Part shown: positions 14,744 through 20,935 of the stretch, piece after piece
How the letters are laid out: each line of letters starts with the position of its first letter
Position numbering within the stretch: the stretch's first letter is position 1
Assembly (NCBI GenBank): GCA_025352845.1
Contig: JANXSC010000655.1
Span: 1 to 20,935, forward strand
Length of the DNA: 20,935 nucleotides
From: Opitutaceae bacterium
GTDB taxonomy: Bacteria; Verrucomicrobiota; Verrucomicrobiia; Opitutales; Opitutaceae
Direction: 5' to 3'
Program-made: the position numbers and the translations under genes
The notes under the pieces: generated by a model
Told to the model about the DNA's origin: nothing
What the model saw: only the letters and a program-made list of their open reading frames with translations
Databases searched by the model: none

Positions 14744-14851
14744 TCAGCGCAGGAACGCCTCGTGCAACCCGCAATCGACCGTCACGATCTGGCCGGTGGT
14801 TTTGCTGAGGCGTTGCGAGACAAGGAGGAAGCAGGCTTCGGTTTGATCAGT
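14744..14851 (-). pseudogene. 3' stub of rhamnulose-1-P aldolase/SDR-type gene
   Basis: The minus strand reads TDQTEACFLLVSQRLSKTTG followed by QIVTVDCGLHEAFLR and TGA. This is the C-terminal end of a short-chain dehydrogenase: the TTGQIVTVDxG motif is typical, and the AFLR/AFPR ending is the one I associate with bifunctional rhamnulose-1-phosphate aldolase/lactaldehyde dehydrogenases. VDCG replaces the usual VDGG, in line with decay. No further SDR sequence is found to the right, where another reading frame and the orphan antitoxin gene begin. It fits the rhamnulokinase gene in the same window. Confidence 0.7.
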
Positions 14852-14925
14852 GTGAAGTCGCCGTCGGCATAGCGGACCGTTGAACTGGTTCTTGTGGGCT
14901 CCGCGAAATTTCCCAAACTCGTCCC

Positions 14926-15144
14926 ATGGTCACACTCCGATTGCCGCCCGTCCTTGAGCGCAAGCTGGTTCGCGAGGCCAAGAAACGCGGACGCGCCAAA
15001 ACGTCTCTCGCTCACGAGGCCGTCGTTGGCTTGCTGCAAGATTTTGAAGATGTTCGGGAGGCTGATGCCGTGATGGGCCGCATCGCGCGGGGTCAGGAGC
15101 GCGTTCACTCGTCGGCCGACGTGAAACGTGAATTGGGCCTATAG
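14926..15144 (+). CDS. Orphan ribbon-helix-helix antitoxin
   Basis: A 72-residue protein, MVTLRLPPVLERKLVREAKK followed by RGRAKTSLAHEAVVGLLQDFEDV and ending SSADVKRELGL. It has the ribbon-helix-helix pattern of RelB/ParD/CopG-like antitoxins: a beta strand (VTLRLPP), then two helices. Such genes are normally followed by an overlapping RelE/ParE toxin gene. Here the overlapping frame, starting at GTG 15128, gives only 17 or so residues before turning into a recombinase fragment, so the antitoxin is without its toxin. It may still bind DNA. No clear Shine-Dalgarno is seen before ATG 14926. Confidence 0.75.
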   Translation: MVTLRLPPVLERKLVREAKKRGRAKTSLAHEAVVGLLQDFEDVREADAVMGRIARGQERVHSSADVKRELGL

Positions 15145-15151
15145 CTTTTCC

Positions 15152-15167
15152 GACACGGCTAGTGCCG
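15152..15167. repeat. Short perfect inverted repeat
   Basis: CACGGC-TAGT-GCCGTG is a 6-bp stem with a 4-base loop, sitting just after the antitoxin stop and at the edge of the recombinase fragment. It may be a REP-like unit or a recombination scar. Confidence 0.45.
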
Positions 15168-15178
15168 TGCTATGCCAG

Positions 15179-15540
15179 AAGCTCCGCAACGGCGTTTGGC
15201 CGAGCCGGGCACCAGTTGGATATCTGAATGACCGGAATACCCGTGGAATCATTGTAGACCTCGCCAAGGCCCGCCTCGTGCGCAAGGCTTTCGAGCTTTA
15301 TGCTACGGGCAACTACGCCCTCCACGAAGTGCGCGAGCGGATGAGCGAAGTCGGCTTTGTCGCCTATACCGACACGCGCTTCTCCATTTCGAACTACCAA
15401 GCCTTGTTCAAGAACCCATTTTACTACGGCGTCATGCTTTCGAGCGGGGAGCTGTTCGAAGGAAAACAGGATCCGATCATATCGAAGCGCCTTTTCGACG
15501 AAGTGCAGGCCGTCATGGATAGGAAAAGCAAGGGCCAAGA
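15179..15540 (+). pseudogene. Large serine recombinase fragment
   Basis: In the frame opened by GTG 15128 (stop 15598), residues from KLRNGVWPSRAPVGYLNDRN onward match the Recombinase domain of large serine recombinases: VRKAFELYATGNYALHEVRE, then ISNYQALFKNPFYYGVMLSS and EGKQDPIISKRLFDEVQAV. The N-terminal catalytic resolvase domain is missing, and the zinc ribbon and C-terminal part are also lost (similarity ends near DRKSK). Without the catalytic serine it cannot recombine DNA. It indicates that an integrase-bearing element once sat here. Confidence 0.82.
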
Positions 15541-15679
15541 CTGCCCCAGCTCAAACTCATTTCGAAGGCACCGGGTCCACTTTCATCGCCAAAAATAGCC
15601 CCGTCGAGCGGGAGGGCATCAATCGGCTCTATTAGCAGGTCTAATGATAAGAAGCGGAAGCCGCTGGCATCTCCTAAAG

Positions 15680-16024
15680 GTCTCGCACGCACACGCCAGA
15701 CCGCTCTCTCGGTTGCAGCACCGCAAAGATTTCCAGCCCGTTCCCGCAAAGTATATCGGGCGCGATGAAGCACGCCGTCCATGGTCGAGCGGGTCATTTT
15801 TAGGTCAGGAGCGACTGCCTCCTTGCTTCGCCGCGCAAATCAATGCGGCGAATCACCTCCGCGTAGCGCGGCTTTAGCGTGGGAAGCAGACCGCGAAAGC
15901 AGGCGCACACGGCCGCATCCCAGTCTTGCCGCGGCTCAACCTTGTCGTCGCCAGCCGCGCGAACCTCTTCCCAAAAACGGCCCACTGGCTGGCGCTCCGA
16001 GTGTTTTTCCAGTCCTTCGTCCAT
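15680..16024 (-). pseudogene. Frameshifted sigma-70 region 4-like gene
   Basis: From ATG 16024, with a good Shine-Dalgarno (AAGGAA), the minus strand reads MDEGLEKHSERQPVGRFWEE and later ACFRGLLPTLKPRYAEVIRR with IDLRGEAR, a sigma-70 region 4-like start. It then hits a stop at 15800. A shift near 15820 restores AVAPDLKMTRSTMDGVLHRA and RYTLRERAGNLCG, the expected helix-turn-helix and tail. A second shift near 15720 gives CCNRESGLACACE, like the cysteine-rich end I recall in small sigma-like HTH proteins. Two frame losses mark a decaying gene. It lies 55 bp downstream of sufS in the same direction. Confidence 0.62.
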
Positions 16025-16078
16025 TGGGGTTCCTTGCAGTGCCTGGCGGCCATCCTGCGTTGTCTGCGGTGGGAGATC

Positions 16079-17317
16079 TCACTTGCCAAAAAACATTTGG
16101 ATTTCGCGGATGACCTCGACGAAGCGGTCAATCTCCGCCGTCGTGTTGTAAAAGTAGAAACTCGCCCGCGCCGTGGACTCGACCCCGAGCCTTTTCATGA
16201 GCGGCTGGTTGCAATGATGCCCGCCGCGCAGCGCCACCCCGCTCCGGTCGGCCACCGTCACGACGTCATGCGCGTGGACGCCGTCGAGGAGAAAACTCAC
16301 CAACCCCGCGCGGCCCATGGTCGGGCCGAAGAGCCGGATGCCAGGGAGCGCGGAAAGCTTCTCGAACGCATACGCGCCAAGTTCCTGGTCGTGGTGCGCG
16401 ATGTTCCCGCGGCCAATGCCATCAAGGTAATCCATGGCCGCGTGCAGCGCGATGGCGCCGGAAATATCGGGCGTCCCGGCCTCGAATCGGTGCGGCGCGG
16501 GCTTCCACGTGCTCTGCTGAAAATCGACGGAGAGAATCATCTCGCCGCCGCCTTGATACGGCGGGGTTTCGGCGAGGCGTTCGCCCCGTCCGTATAACAC
16601 GCCAAAGCCGGTCGGGCCGCACATTTTGTGGGCGGAGAGCGCGAGAAAATCGCAACCGATCTGCTGCACGTCGAGGGGGCCATGACCGGCGCTCTGCGCC
16701 GCGTCGATGAGCGTGACGATGCCGCGCCGGCGGGCGCGTTCGCAGTATTCGGCGACGGGATTGATCGTGCCGAGCGAATTGGAAATGTGCGTCATCGCCA
16801 GCAGCTTCACGTCGCTGGTGAGGAACTCGTCGAGCCGGCCTGGTTCGAGCAGACCGCGGTCACCGTTGATCGGAAGGTAAGCGAGCTGGGCGCCGGTGCG
16901 CTCGGCCAGGAGTTGCCACGGCACGATGTTGCTGTGGTGCTCCATCTCGGTGAGCAGGATCTTGTTGCCACGCTTGATGAACTTGGTGCCCCACGCCGCG
17001 GCGACGAGGTTGATGCCCTCGGTAGTGCCGCGGGTGAAGATGATTTCGTCGGCGCTGCGGGCATTGAGGAATTTCGCGGCGCGGACGCGGGCCGCTTCGA
17101 AAGCGGCGGTGGCACGGTTGCTTAATTCGTGGATGCCACGATGGACGTTGGCGTTGTCGCGCTCATAGTAGTGGACGAGCGCGTCGAGAACCGCCCGCGG
17201 CTTCTGCGATGTGGCGGCATTGTCGAAATAGATGAGCGGACGACCGTGGACCTGCTGGTCGAGGATCGGGAAATCCTGTCGCAACGCGGGCCAGTTTACG
17301 GCTTGGTGGGGATGCAT
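16079..17317 (-). CDS. sufS: SufS cysteine desulfurase
   Basis: A 412-residue PLP-dependent group II cysteine desulfurase. It takes sulfur from L-cysteine and passes it on for Fe-S cluster building. Key residues are visible: EMEHHSNIVPWQ (125-135), DAAQSAGHGP (205-214), the PLP lysine K231 in ALSAHKMCGPTGFGVLYG, and the persulfide cysteine C369 in LRGGHHCNQP. E. coli SufS has K226 and C364 in 406 residues, so this start (ATG 17317) gives the best fit. An in-frame ATG at 17371 would add 18 residues (MTDRAPAENHAGGQRLTA); neither start has a well-spaced Shine-Dalgarno. It follows sufT after a spacer of about 200 bp in which I see no gene. Confidence 0.95.
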   Translation of the reverse strand: MHPHQAVNWPALRQDFPILDQQVHGRPLIYFDNAATSQKPRAVLDALVHYYERDNANVHRGIHELSNRATAAFEAARVRAAKFLNARSADEIIFTRGTTEGINLVAAAWGTKFIKRGNKILLTEMEHHSNIVPWQLLAERTGAQLAYLPINGDRGLLEPGRLDEFLTSDVKLLAMTHISNSLGTINPVAEYCERARRRGIVTLIDAAQSAGHGPLDVQQIGCDFLALSAHKMCGPTGFGVLYGRGERLAETPPYQGGGEMILSVDFQQSTWKPAPHRFEAGTPDISGAIALHAAMDYLDGIGRGNIAHHDQELGAYAFEKLSALPGIRLFGPTMGRAGLVSFLLDGVHAHDVVTVADRSGVALRGGHHCNQPLMKRLGVESTARASFYFYNTTAEIDRFVEVIREIQMFFGK

Positions 17318-17525
17318 CGCGGTGAGGCGTTGGCCTCCGGCGTGGTTTTCGGCTGGCGCGCGATCGGTCATTTTGTTCGGGGGAATTTGGTAGAAGGTCC
17401 GCCATGATGTGCGCCTTGGACGTCTCTATTCAAAATACGCACGTTTCATTCGCGACGGGGCAAACTTATGGGTGAGTTCATGCAGGCTCCTACAATTTGA
17501 ATACATGCGCCTTGGTGGATGTGCA

Positions 17526-18080
17526 TCACATCAGCCCAAGTTGGAGTTTGGCCGCCTCTGACATCATCGATTGGTTCCACGTTGGTTCAAACACGACATC
17601 ACAGGTGGCTTCGGTGATTTCATCGAGGGCCAGAAGCTTGGCTTGCACATCCGAGGAAAGCGCTGGCCCCATCCCGCAGCCGGCGGCCGTGAGCGTTATC
17701 TTCAGGTCCGCCCGATAAGAACTGGTCTCCGCAATGGGGGTGAGTTCGCAGTTATAAACGAGCCCAAGGTCCACAATATTGACCGGGATTTCCGGGTCGT
17801 AGCAGGTCTTAAGTTGGCTCCACACTTCCTTCTCCAACTCCTCGATCGTCCGACGCTGACCGACCGGGCTGGCTGGTTTGGCGGCGACTTCAATGCCGAG
17901 CGCATCGATGTCTTTATCGGCCAGTCGGAACATGTTTCCATTGACGACAATGGTATAGCTGCCACCCAGCGACTGAGTGACGTGGGCCAGCTCGCCTTTC
18001 TGGAGGGTGACTTTGGTGCCGACAGGGACGATCGTCCCTTCAACATCGCGGGTGAGAGTTATCGGTTCGTTCGAGTTCAT
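17526..18080 (-). CDS. sufT: SufT, Fe-S cluster maturation factor (MIP18 family)
   Basis: A 184-residue cytoplasmic protein of the SufT type. The N-terminal SufT-specific part reads ITLTRDVEGTIVPVGTKVTL (7-26). From about residue 78 follows the MIP18/DUF59 domain: CYDPEIPVNIVDLGLVYNCE (93-112), LTAAGCGMGPAL (130-141) with C135, and FEPTWNQSMMSEAAKLQLG (164-182). It helps deliver Fe-S clusters under high demand. ATG 18080 is fixed by a good Shine-Dalgarno, AAGGAG, 5 bases upstream and inside the end of sufU; only 2 bases separate the sufU stop from this ATG. This strongly suggests one transcript and coupled translation. Confidence 0.93.
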   Translation of the reverse strand: MNSNEPITLTRDVEGTIVPVGTKVTLQKGELAHVTQSLGGSYTIVVNGNMFRLADKDIDALGIEVAAKPASPVGQRRTIEELEKEVWSQLKTCYDPEIPVNIVDLGLVYNCELTPIAETSSYRADLKITLTAAGCGMGPALSSDVQAKLLALDEITEATCDVVFEPTWNQSMMSEAAKLQLGLM

Positions 18081-18082
18081 CG

Positions 18083-18538
18083 TTACTCCTTCTCGGATTC
18101 GGTCGAAACGGTTTCGCCTCTGCCTTCTACTGCCGCCGCCACTGCGTGCCACGGCAGGAGGGCGCACTTCACCCGCGCAGGGAACTTGTGGACGCCGGAC
18201 AGCGCGGCCACTTTGCCCAAATCACCGTCGCTATGGCCCGTGGTGATCAGGTCGCGGACTTTGTCGAACATCGCCTTCACCTCGGCCCGGGTCTTGCCTT
18301 TGAGGCTTTCGGTGAGCAGCGATGCCGACGCCTTGGAAATCGCGCAGCCGGAGCCTTGGAACGTCAGTTCCTGCACGACGTCGCCGTCCATCTTGGCGTA
18401 AATGGTGTAGTTATCCCCGCAGATAGGATTGGTGCCCTGCGCGATGCGGTTGGCGTCGGGCAAGACGCGGAAGTTCCTCGGGCTTTTGTTGTGGTCGAGG
18501 AGGAGCTGGTGATAAAGTTCTGTTAGGTCGTCGAACAT
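18083..18538 (-). CDS. sufU: SufU, zinc-dependent sulfur transfer protein
   Basis: A 151-residue IscU-fold protein. In Gram-positive bacteria SufU accepts sulfur from SufS through a zinc site. Expected ligands are present: C40 and D42 in NPICGDNY, C65 in GSGCAIS and C125 in RVKCALLPWHA. The N-terminus FDDLTELYHQLLLDHNKSPR is typical. The insertion region (GHSDGDLGKVAALSGVHKFP, 101-120) distinguishes SufU from IscU. Its ATG overlaps the sufD stop by one base (TAATG). The absence of SufE in the visible cluster fits use of SufU as the sulfur shuttle. Confidence 0.94.
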   Translation of the reverse strand: MFDDLTELYHQLLLDHNKSPRNFRVLPDANRIAQGTNPICGDNYTIYAKMDGDVVQELTFQGSGCAISKASASLLTESLKGKTRAEVKAMFDKVRDLITTGHSDGDLGKVAALSGVHKFPARVKCALLPWHAVAAAVEGRGETVSTESEKE

Positions 18539-19911
18539 TATGGGGACCCTTCGATTTTTTGGTTCTGTTCCAAGCGGTCCCACACCAGCCGGTCCAGCTC
18601 CTGACGCACGGCGGCGCAGCGGACGCGGTCGATGATTTCGCCGGCGAAGGCGTGAATCAACATGCGCCGCGCCTTCTCCCGCGGAATGCCACGGGCGCGC
18701 AGGTAGAAGATGGACTCGTCATTCAACTGCCCGATGGTCGCGCCGTGCGTGCACTTCACGTCGTCGGCGTAGATTTCGAGCTGCGGCTTGGTGTCGGCGG
18801 TCGCGTCATCCGAGAGCAACAGGTTTTTGTTCGTCTGTTTGGCATCAGTCTTCTGCGCGCCGGGGCGGACAAGGATGCGGCCGTGGAAGACGCCCTTCGA
18901 TTTGTCAGCGAGGATACCATTGAAATACTCATGGCTCGCACCGTGCGGCTGGGCGTGGTCGACCACCATGTAGTGGTCGGCGAGTTGCTCGCCACGCGTG
19001 AGGTAGAGGCCGTTGAGGATGCACTCCAAGCCCTCGCCGGCGAGCGTGGCATAAATGTTCGTGCGTGAGAGTTTCGCGCCGAGCGCGATCGAGTGAGTGA
19101 CCACGTTGCTCGCGCGCCCAAAGTGCGCCGCGACGGTCGCGATGTGGAACGCCTGCTGATTCTCATCCTGGAATTTCAAGTGTTCAACGACCGCGTTGTC
19201 ACCGGCGACAAGTTCGGTGACGGCGTTGGTAAAGTAAGCCGCGTCGCTCAGGCTCACGTAGCTCTCGATGACGGTGACCCGGCTGCCGCGCCCGGCCACG
19301 ATCAGGTTGCGCGGGTGCGCGGTGGTGCCGTGGTCCTTGGCGGTGGAGACGAAGAGCAGGTGAATCGGCTCAGCCACGGCCTGGCCCGCGGGCACGTAAA
19401 TGAATGCGCCGTCCTGGAAGAACGTGGTGTTCAGTGCGGTGAAGGCGTTCGAGTCCGCGCGGGCATGGCGGCACAGGTGCGGTTCCACCAGCGCAGGCTC
19501 AGTGGCCAGCACGGCGGCGAGGCTCATTACCTTCACGCCCGCCGGCAGTAGGGCGAGGGATGACAATTCCGGCGCGAACTGACCGTTGACGAAGACGAGC
19601 TGACCGCCCGCCAGTGCGGTGAAAGGAAATCGACTCAGCACTTTTTCCGTAACGCCGTGGCGCCCTGGTTCCAACCTTGGCTTAAACACCATCTTGGCGA
19701 TGGGCGCCACGTTGGTGAAACGCCAGTCCTCGTCGTGCAACGTCGGGAGGCCGAGTTCGGCGAACCGCGCGCGGCCCACCTTTCGAGCCGACAACAACCA
19801 CGCCGGCTCATCAGCGCTTCTCTCGAGCAACGCCAGCTCCGTGCGGTTTAAGCTAAGTTCCGTTACTCGGTGTGCCAGGGCGCCGTTCGGTTTGGTTTCG
19901 TTCATAATCAT
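18538..19911 (-). CDS. sufD: SufD, Fe-S scaffold complex subunit
   Basis: A 457-residue member of the SufB/SufD family. With SufB and SufC it forms the SufBC2D scaffold on which Fe-S clusters are built. The N-terminal helical part has LPTLHDEDWRFTNVAPI (55-71), and the beta-helix core includes VTVIESYVSLSDAAYFTNAV and LKFQDENQQAFHIATVAAH. The C-terminus contains DDVKCTHGATIGQLNDESIF and YLRARGIPREKARRMLIHAFA, the most conserved SufD part, including the Cys-Thr-His. Start ATG 19911 is supported by GGAGG six bases upstream, in the 21-base gap after sufC. The next ATG (19905) is also possible. Confidence 0.96.
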   Translation of the reverse strand: MIMNETKPNGALAHRVTELSLNRTELALLERSADEPAWLLSARKVGRARFAELGLPTLHDEDWRFTNVAPIAKMVFKPRLEPGRHGVTEKVLSRFPFTALAGGQLVFVNGQFAPELSSLALLPAGVKVMSLAAVLATEPALVEPHLCRHARADSNAFTALNTTFFQDGAFIYVPAGQAVAEPIHLLFVSTAKDHGTTAHPRNLIVAGRGSRVTVIESYVSLSDAAYFTNAVTELVAGDNAVVEHLKFQDENQQAFHIATVAAHFGRASNVVTHSIALGAKLSRTNIYATLAGEGLECILNGLYLTRGEQLADHYMVVDHAQPHGASHEYFNGILADKSKGVFHGRILVRPGAQKTDAKQTNKNLLLSDDATADTKPQLEIYADDVKCTHGATIGQLNDESIFYLRARGIPREKARRMLIHAFAGEIIDRVRCAAVRQELDRLVWDRLEQNQKIEGSP

Positions 19912-19932
19912 CGTTGTCCTCCGGTTGGAACC

Positions 19933-20703
19933 TTAGGCGGGCGCGGCAGTGGCGTGGATCATCCCGTCGTAGCCTGTCTCCTCTAATTCGAGCGCCAGTT
20001 CCTTGCCGCCGGACTTCACGATCCGGCCGTCGTAAAGCACGTGCACGAAGTCGGGCACGATGAAGTTGAGCAGGCGCTGATAGTGCGTGATGACGAGTTG
20101 GGCGTTGTCGGGGCGTTTCAGCGTGGTGACGCCGTGGGCGACGATTTTCAGCGCGTCGATGTCGAGGCCGGAGTCGGTTTCGTCGAGGATGGCGAACTTC
20201 GGCTCCAGCACGGCCATTTGGAAAATTTCGTTCCGCTTCTTTTCGCCGCCGGAAAAACCGTAGTTGACCGGCCGTTTCAATAAATCTTCCGGCAGGTGGA
20301 GCAGTTTCACTTTCTCCGTCACGAACGCGAGGAACTCCATGGCGTCGAGTTCGGGCAGCCCGCGGTGTTTGCGGATTTCATTATAGGCGGCCTTGAGAAA
20401 GTAAGTGCTGTTCACGCCGGGAATCTCGACCGGATACTGGAAGGCGAGAAACACGCCTTCGCAGGCGCGTTCCTCGGGGTCGAGTGCAAGCAAGTCCTGG
20501 CCGCAGTAAATGACCTCGCCGCCAGTGATGTTGTAGCCTTCGCGGCCGGCAAGGATCGCGGCGAGCGTGCTCTTACCGCTGCCGTTGGGGCCCATGATGG
20601 CGTGCATTTCTCCGGGATAAATCGTGAGGTTGATTCCTTTGAGAATCTGCCGGCCTTCCACGTCGGCGCTCAGGTTTTGAATGGCAAGAATAGGTTGTTT
20701 CAT
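19933..20703 (-). CDS. sufC: SufC, Fe-S assembly ATPase
   Basis: A 256-residue ABC-type ATPase that drives the SufBC2D scaffold. The Walker A motif is GPNGSGKST (38-46), the Q-loop region AFQYPVEIPGVNSTYFLKAA (87-106), the signature FSGGEKKRNE (150-159), Walker B FAILDETDSGLD (170-181) and the H-switch ITHYQRLL (205-212). The SufC-specific FSGGEKKRNEIFQM sets it apart from transport ATPases. ATG 20703 is chosen since the family N-terminus (PILAIQNLSADVEG) starts there; the longer upstream frame overlaps sufB. It lies 35 bp after the sufB stop. Confidence 0.97.
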   Translation of the reverse strand: MKQPILAIQNLSADVEGRQILKGINLTIYPGEMHAIMGPNGSGKSTLAAILAGREGYNITGGEVIYCGQDLLALDPEERACEGVFLAFQYPVEIPGVNSTYFLKAAYNEIRKHRGLPELDAMEFLAFVTEKVKLLHLPEDLLKRPVNYGFSGGEKKRNEIFQMAVLEPKFAILDETDSGLDIDALKIVAHGVTTLKRPDNAQLVITHYQRLLNFIVPDFVHVLYDGRIVKSGGKELALELEETGYDGMIHATAAPA

Positions 20704-20738
20704 TGGTAAATATCGGTTGTTGAAGTTCGTTCGGCCTA

Positions 20739-20935
20739 TTAGCCCACACTGCCTTCCAGACTCACGCTGAGCAGCTTCTGCGCTTCGAGGGCGAACTCCA
20801 TCGGCAGTTGCTGGAACACATCTTTGCAATAGCCGTTAACGATCATGTTTACGGCATCCTGCGTCGAGATGGCGCGCTGGTTGCAGTAGAAGATTTGGTC
20901 TTCACCCACCTTCGTCGTGCTGGCCTCGTGCTCGA
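20739..20935 (-). CDS. sufB: SufB, Fe-S scaffold subunit (C-terminal part)
   Basis: The minus strand gives the last 64 or so residues of SufB: EHEASTTKVGEDQIFYCNQR, then AISTQDAVNMIVNGYCKDVF and QQLPMEFALEAQKLLSVSLE ending GSVG with TAA. The EHEAxxxKVGEDQIFYxxQRG-like motif and the C-terminal helix are diagnostic of SufB. The gene continues beyond the right edge. It is the first visible gene of the cluster sufB-sufC-sufD-sufU-sufT. Confidence 0.95.
   Translation of the reverse strand, partial: EHEASTTKVGEDQIFYCNQRAISTQDAVNMIVNGYCKDVFQQLPMEFALEAQKLLSVSLEGSVG

Noticed and set aside
10917..14846. Two very long plus-strand open frames opposite the large DUF1553 gene
   Set aside because: They mirror the codon pattern of the minus-strand gene and show no domain; the minus strand has heme sites and DUF1549/DUF1553 motifs.
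17372..17525. Separate sufS promoter or small gene in the sufT-sufS spacer
   Set aside because: No convincing -35/-10 pair, terminator hairpin or coding frame could be supported by eye.
1..20935. CRISPR array, tRNA or rRNA genes
   Set aside because: No regularly spaced repeats and no cloverleaf or rRNA-like segments were noticed on either strand.

Overview
The window is GC-rich DNA, most likely from Verrucomicrobiota and probably close to Opitutaceae. The clues are a LamG/cytochrome c/DUF1549/DUF1553 giant protein paired with a Tat-exported DUF1501 protein, a SUF operon that includes sufT, L-rhamnose and L-lactate genes side by side, and several kinds of palindromic dispersed repeats between genes. 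This placement is inferred from gene content only. No rRNA, tRNA or CRISPR was seen.

Left part (1-3915): lutB (open at the left edge) and lutA lie on the minus strand and diverge from rhaB (rhamnulokinase, plus strand). Rhamnose breakdown yields L-lactaldehyde, which can be oxidised to L-lactate and then to pyruvate by LutABC, so the pair makes metabolic sense. A long inverted repeat fills the lutA-lutB gap, a REP-like hairpin sits in the end of the lutB frame, and another palindromic element lies between lutA and rhaB.

Toxin-antitoxin island (3916-6099): an intact Phd/PIN pair, a decayed Phd/PIN pair on the opposite strand, a remnant of a second rhaB 3' end, and an antitoxin/PIN pair preceded by a perfect 20-bp palindrome. 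The island is bracketed by the real rhaB 3' end and the diverged rhaB stub.

Middle (6152-14534, minus strand): a polytopic GT-C-like membrane protein, a TonB-dependent receptor C-terminal stub, a DUF1501 protein, a small membrane-anchored orphan, another copy of the long inverted repeat, and the LamG-cytochrome c-DUF1549-DUF1553 protein.

Scar region (14535-16024): a palindromic repeat, the 3' stub of a rhamnulose-1-phosphate aldolase/dehydrogenase-type SDR gene, an orphan ribbon-helix-helix antitoxin whose downstream frame has become a fragment of a large serine recombinase, and a sigma-factor-like gene with two apparent frameshifts.

Right part (16079-20935, minus strand): a SUF Fe-S assembly cluster in the order sufB (partial)-sufC-sufD-sufU-sufT, then sufS. 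SufBCD forms the scaffold, SufS with SufU supplies sulfur, and SufT helps Fe-S maturation. LutA and LutB in this window are themselves Fe-S proteins.

The most striking overall pattern is that three separate relics (rhaB, TonB receptor, SDR) are all gene 3' ends that keep their stop codons, which suggests repeated replacement of upstream DNA.
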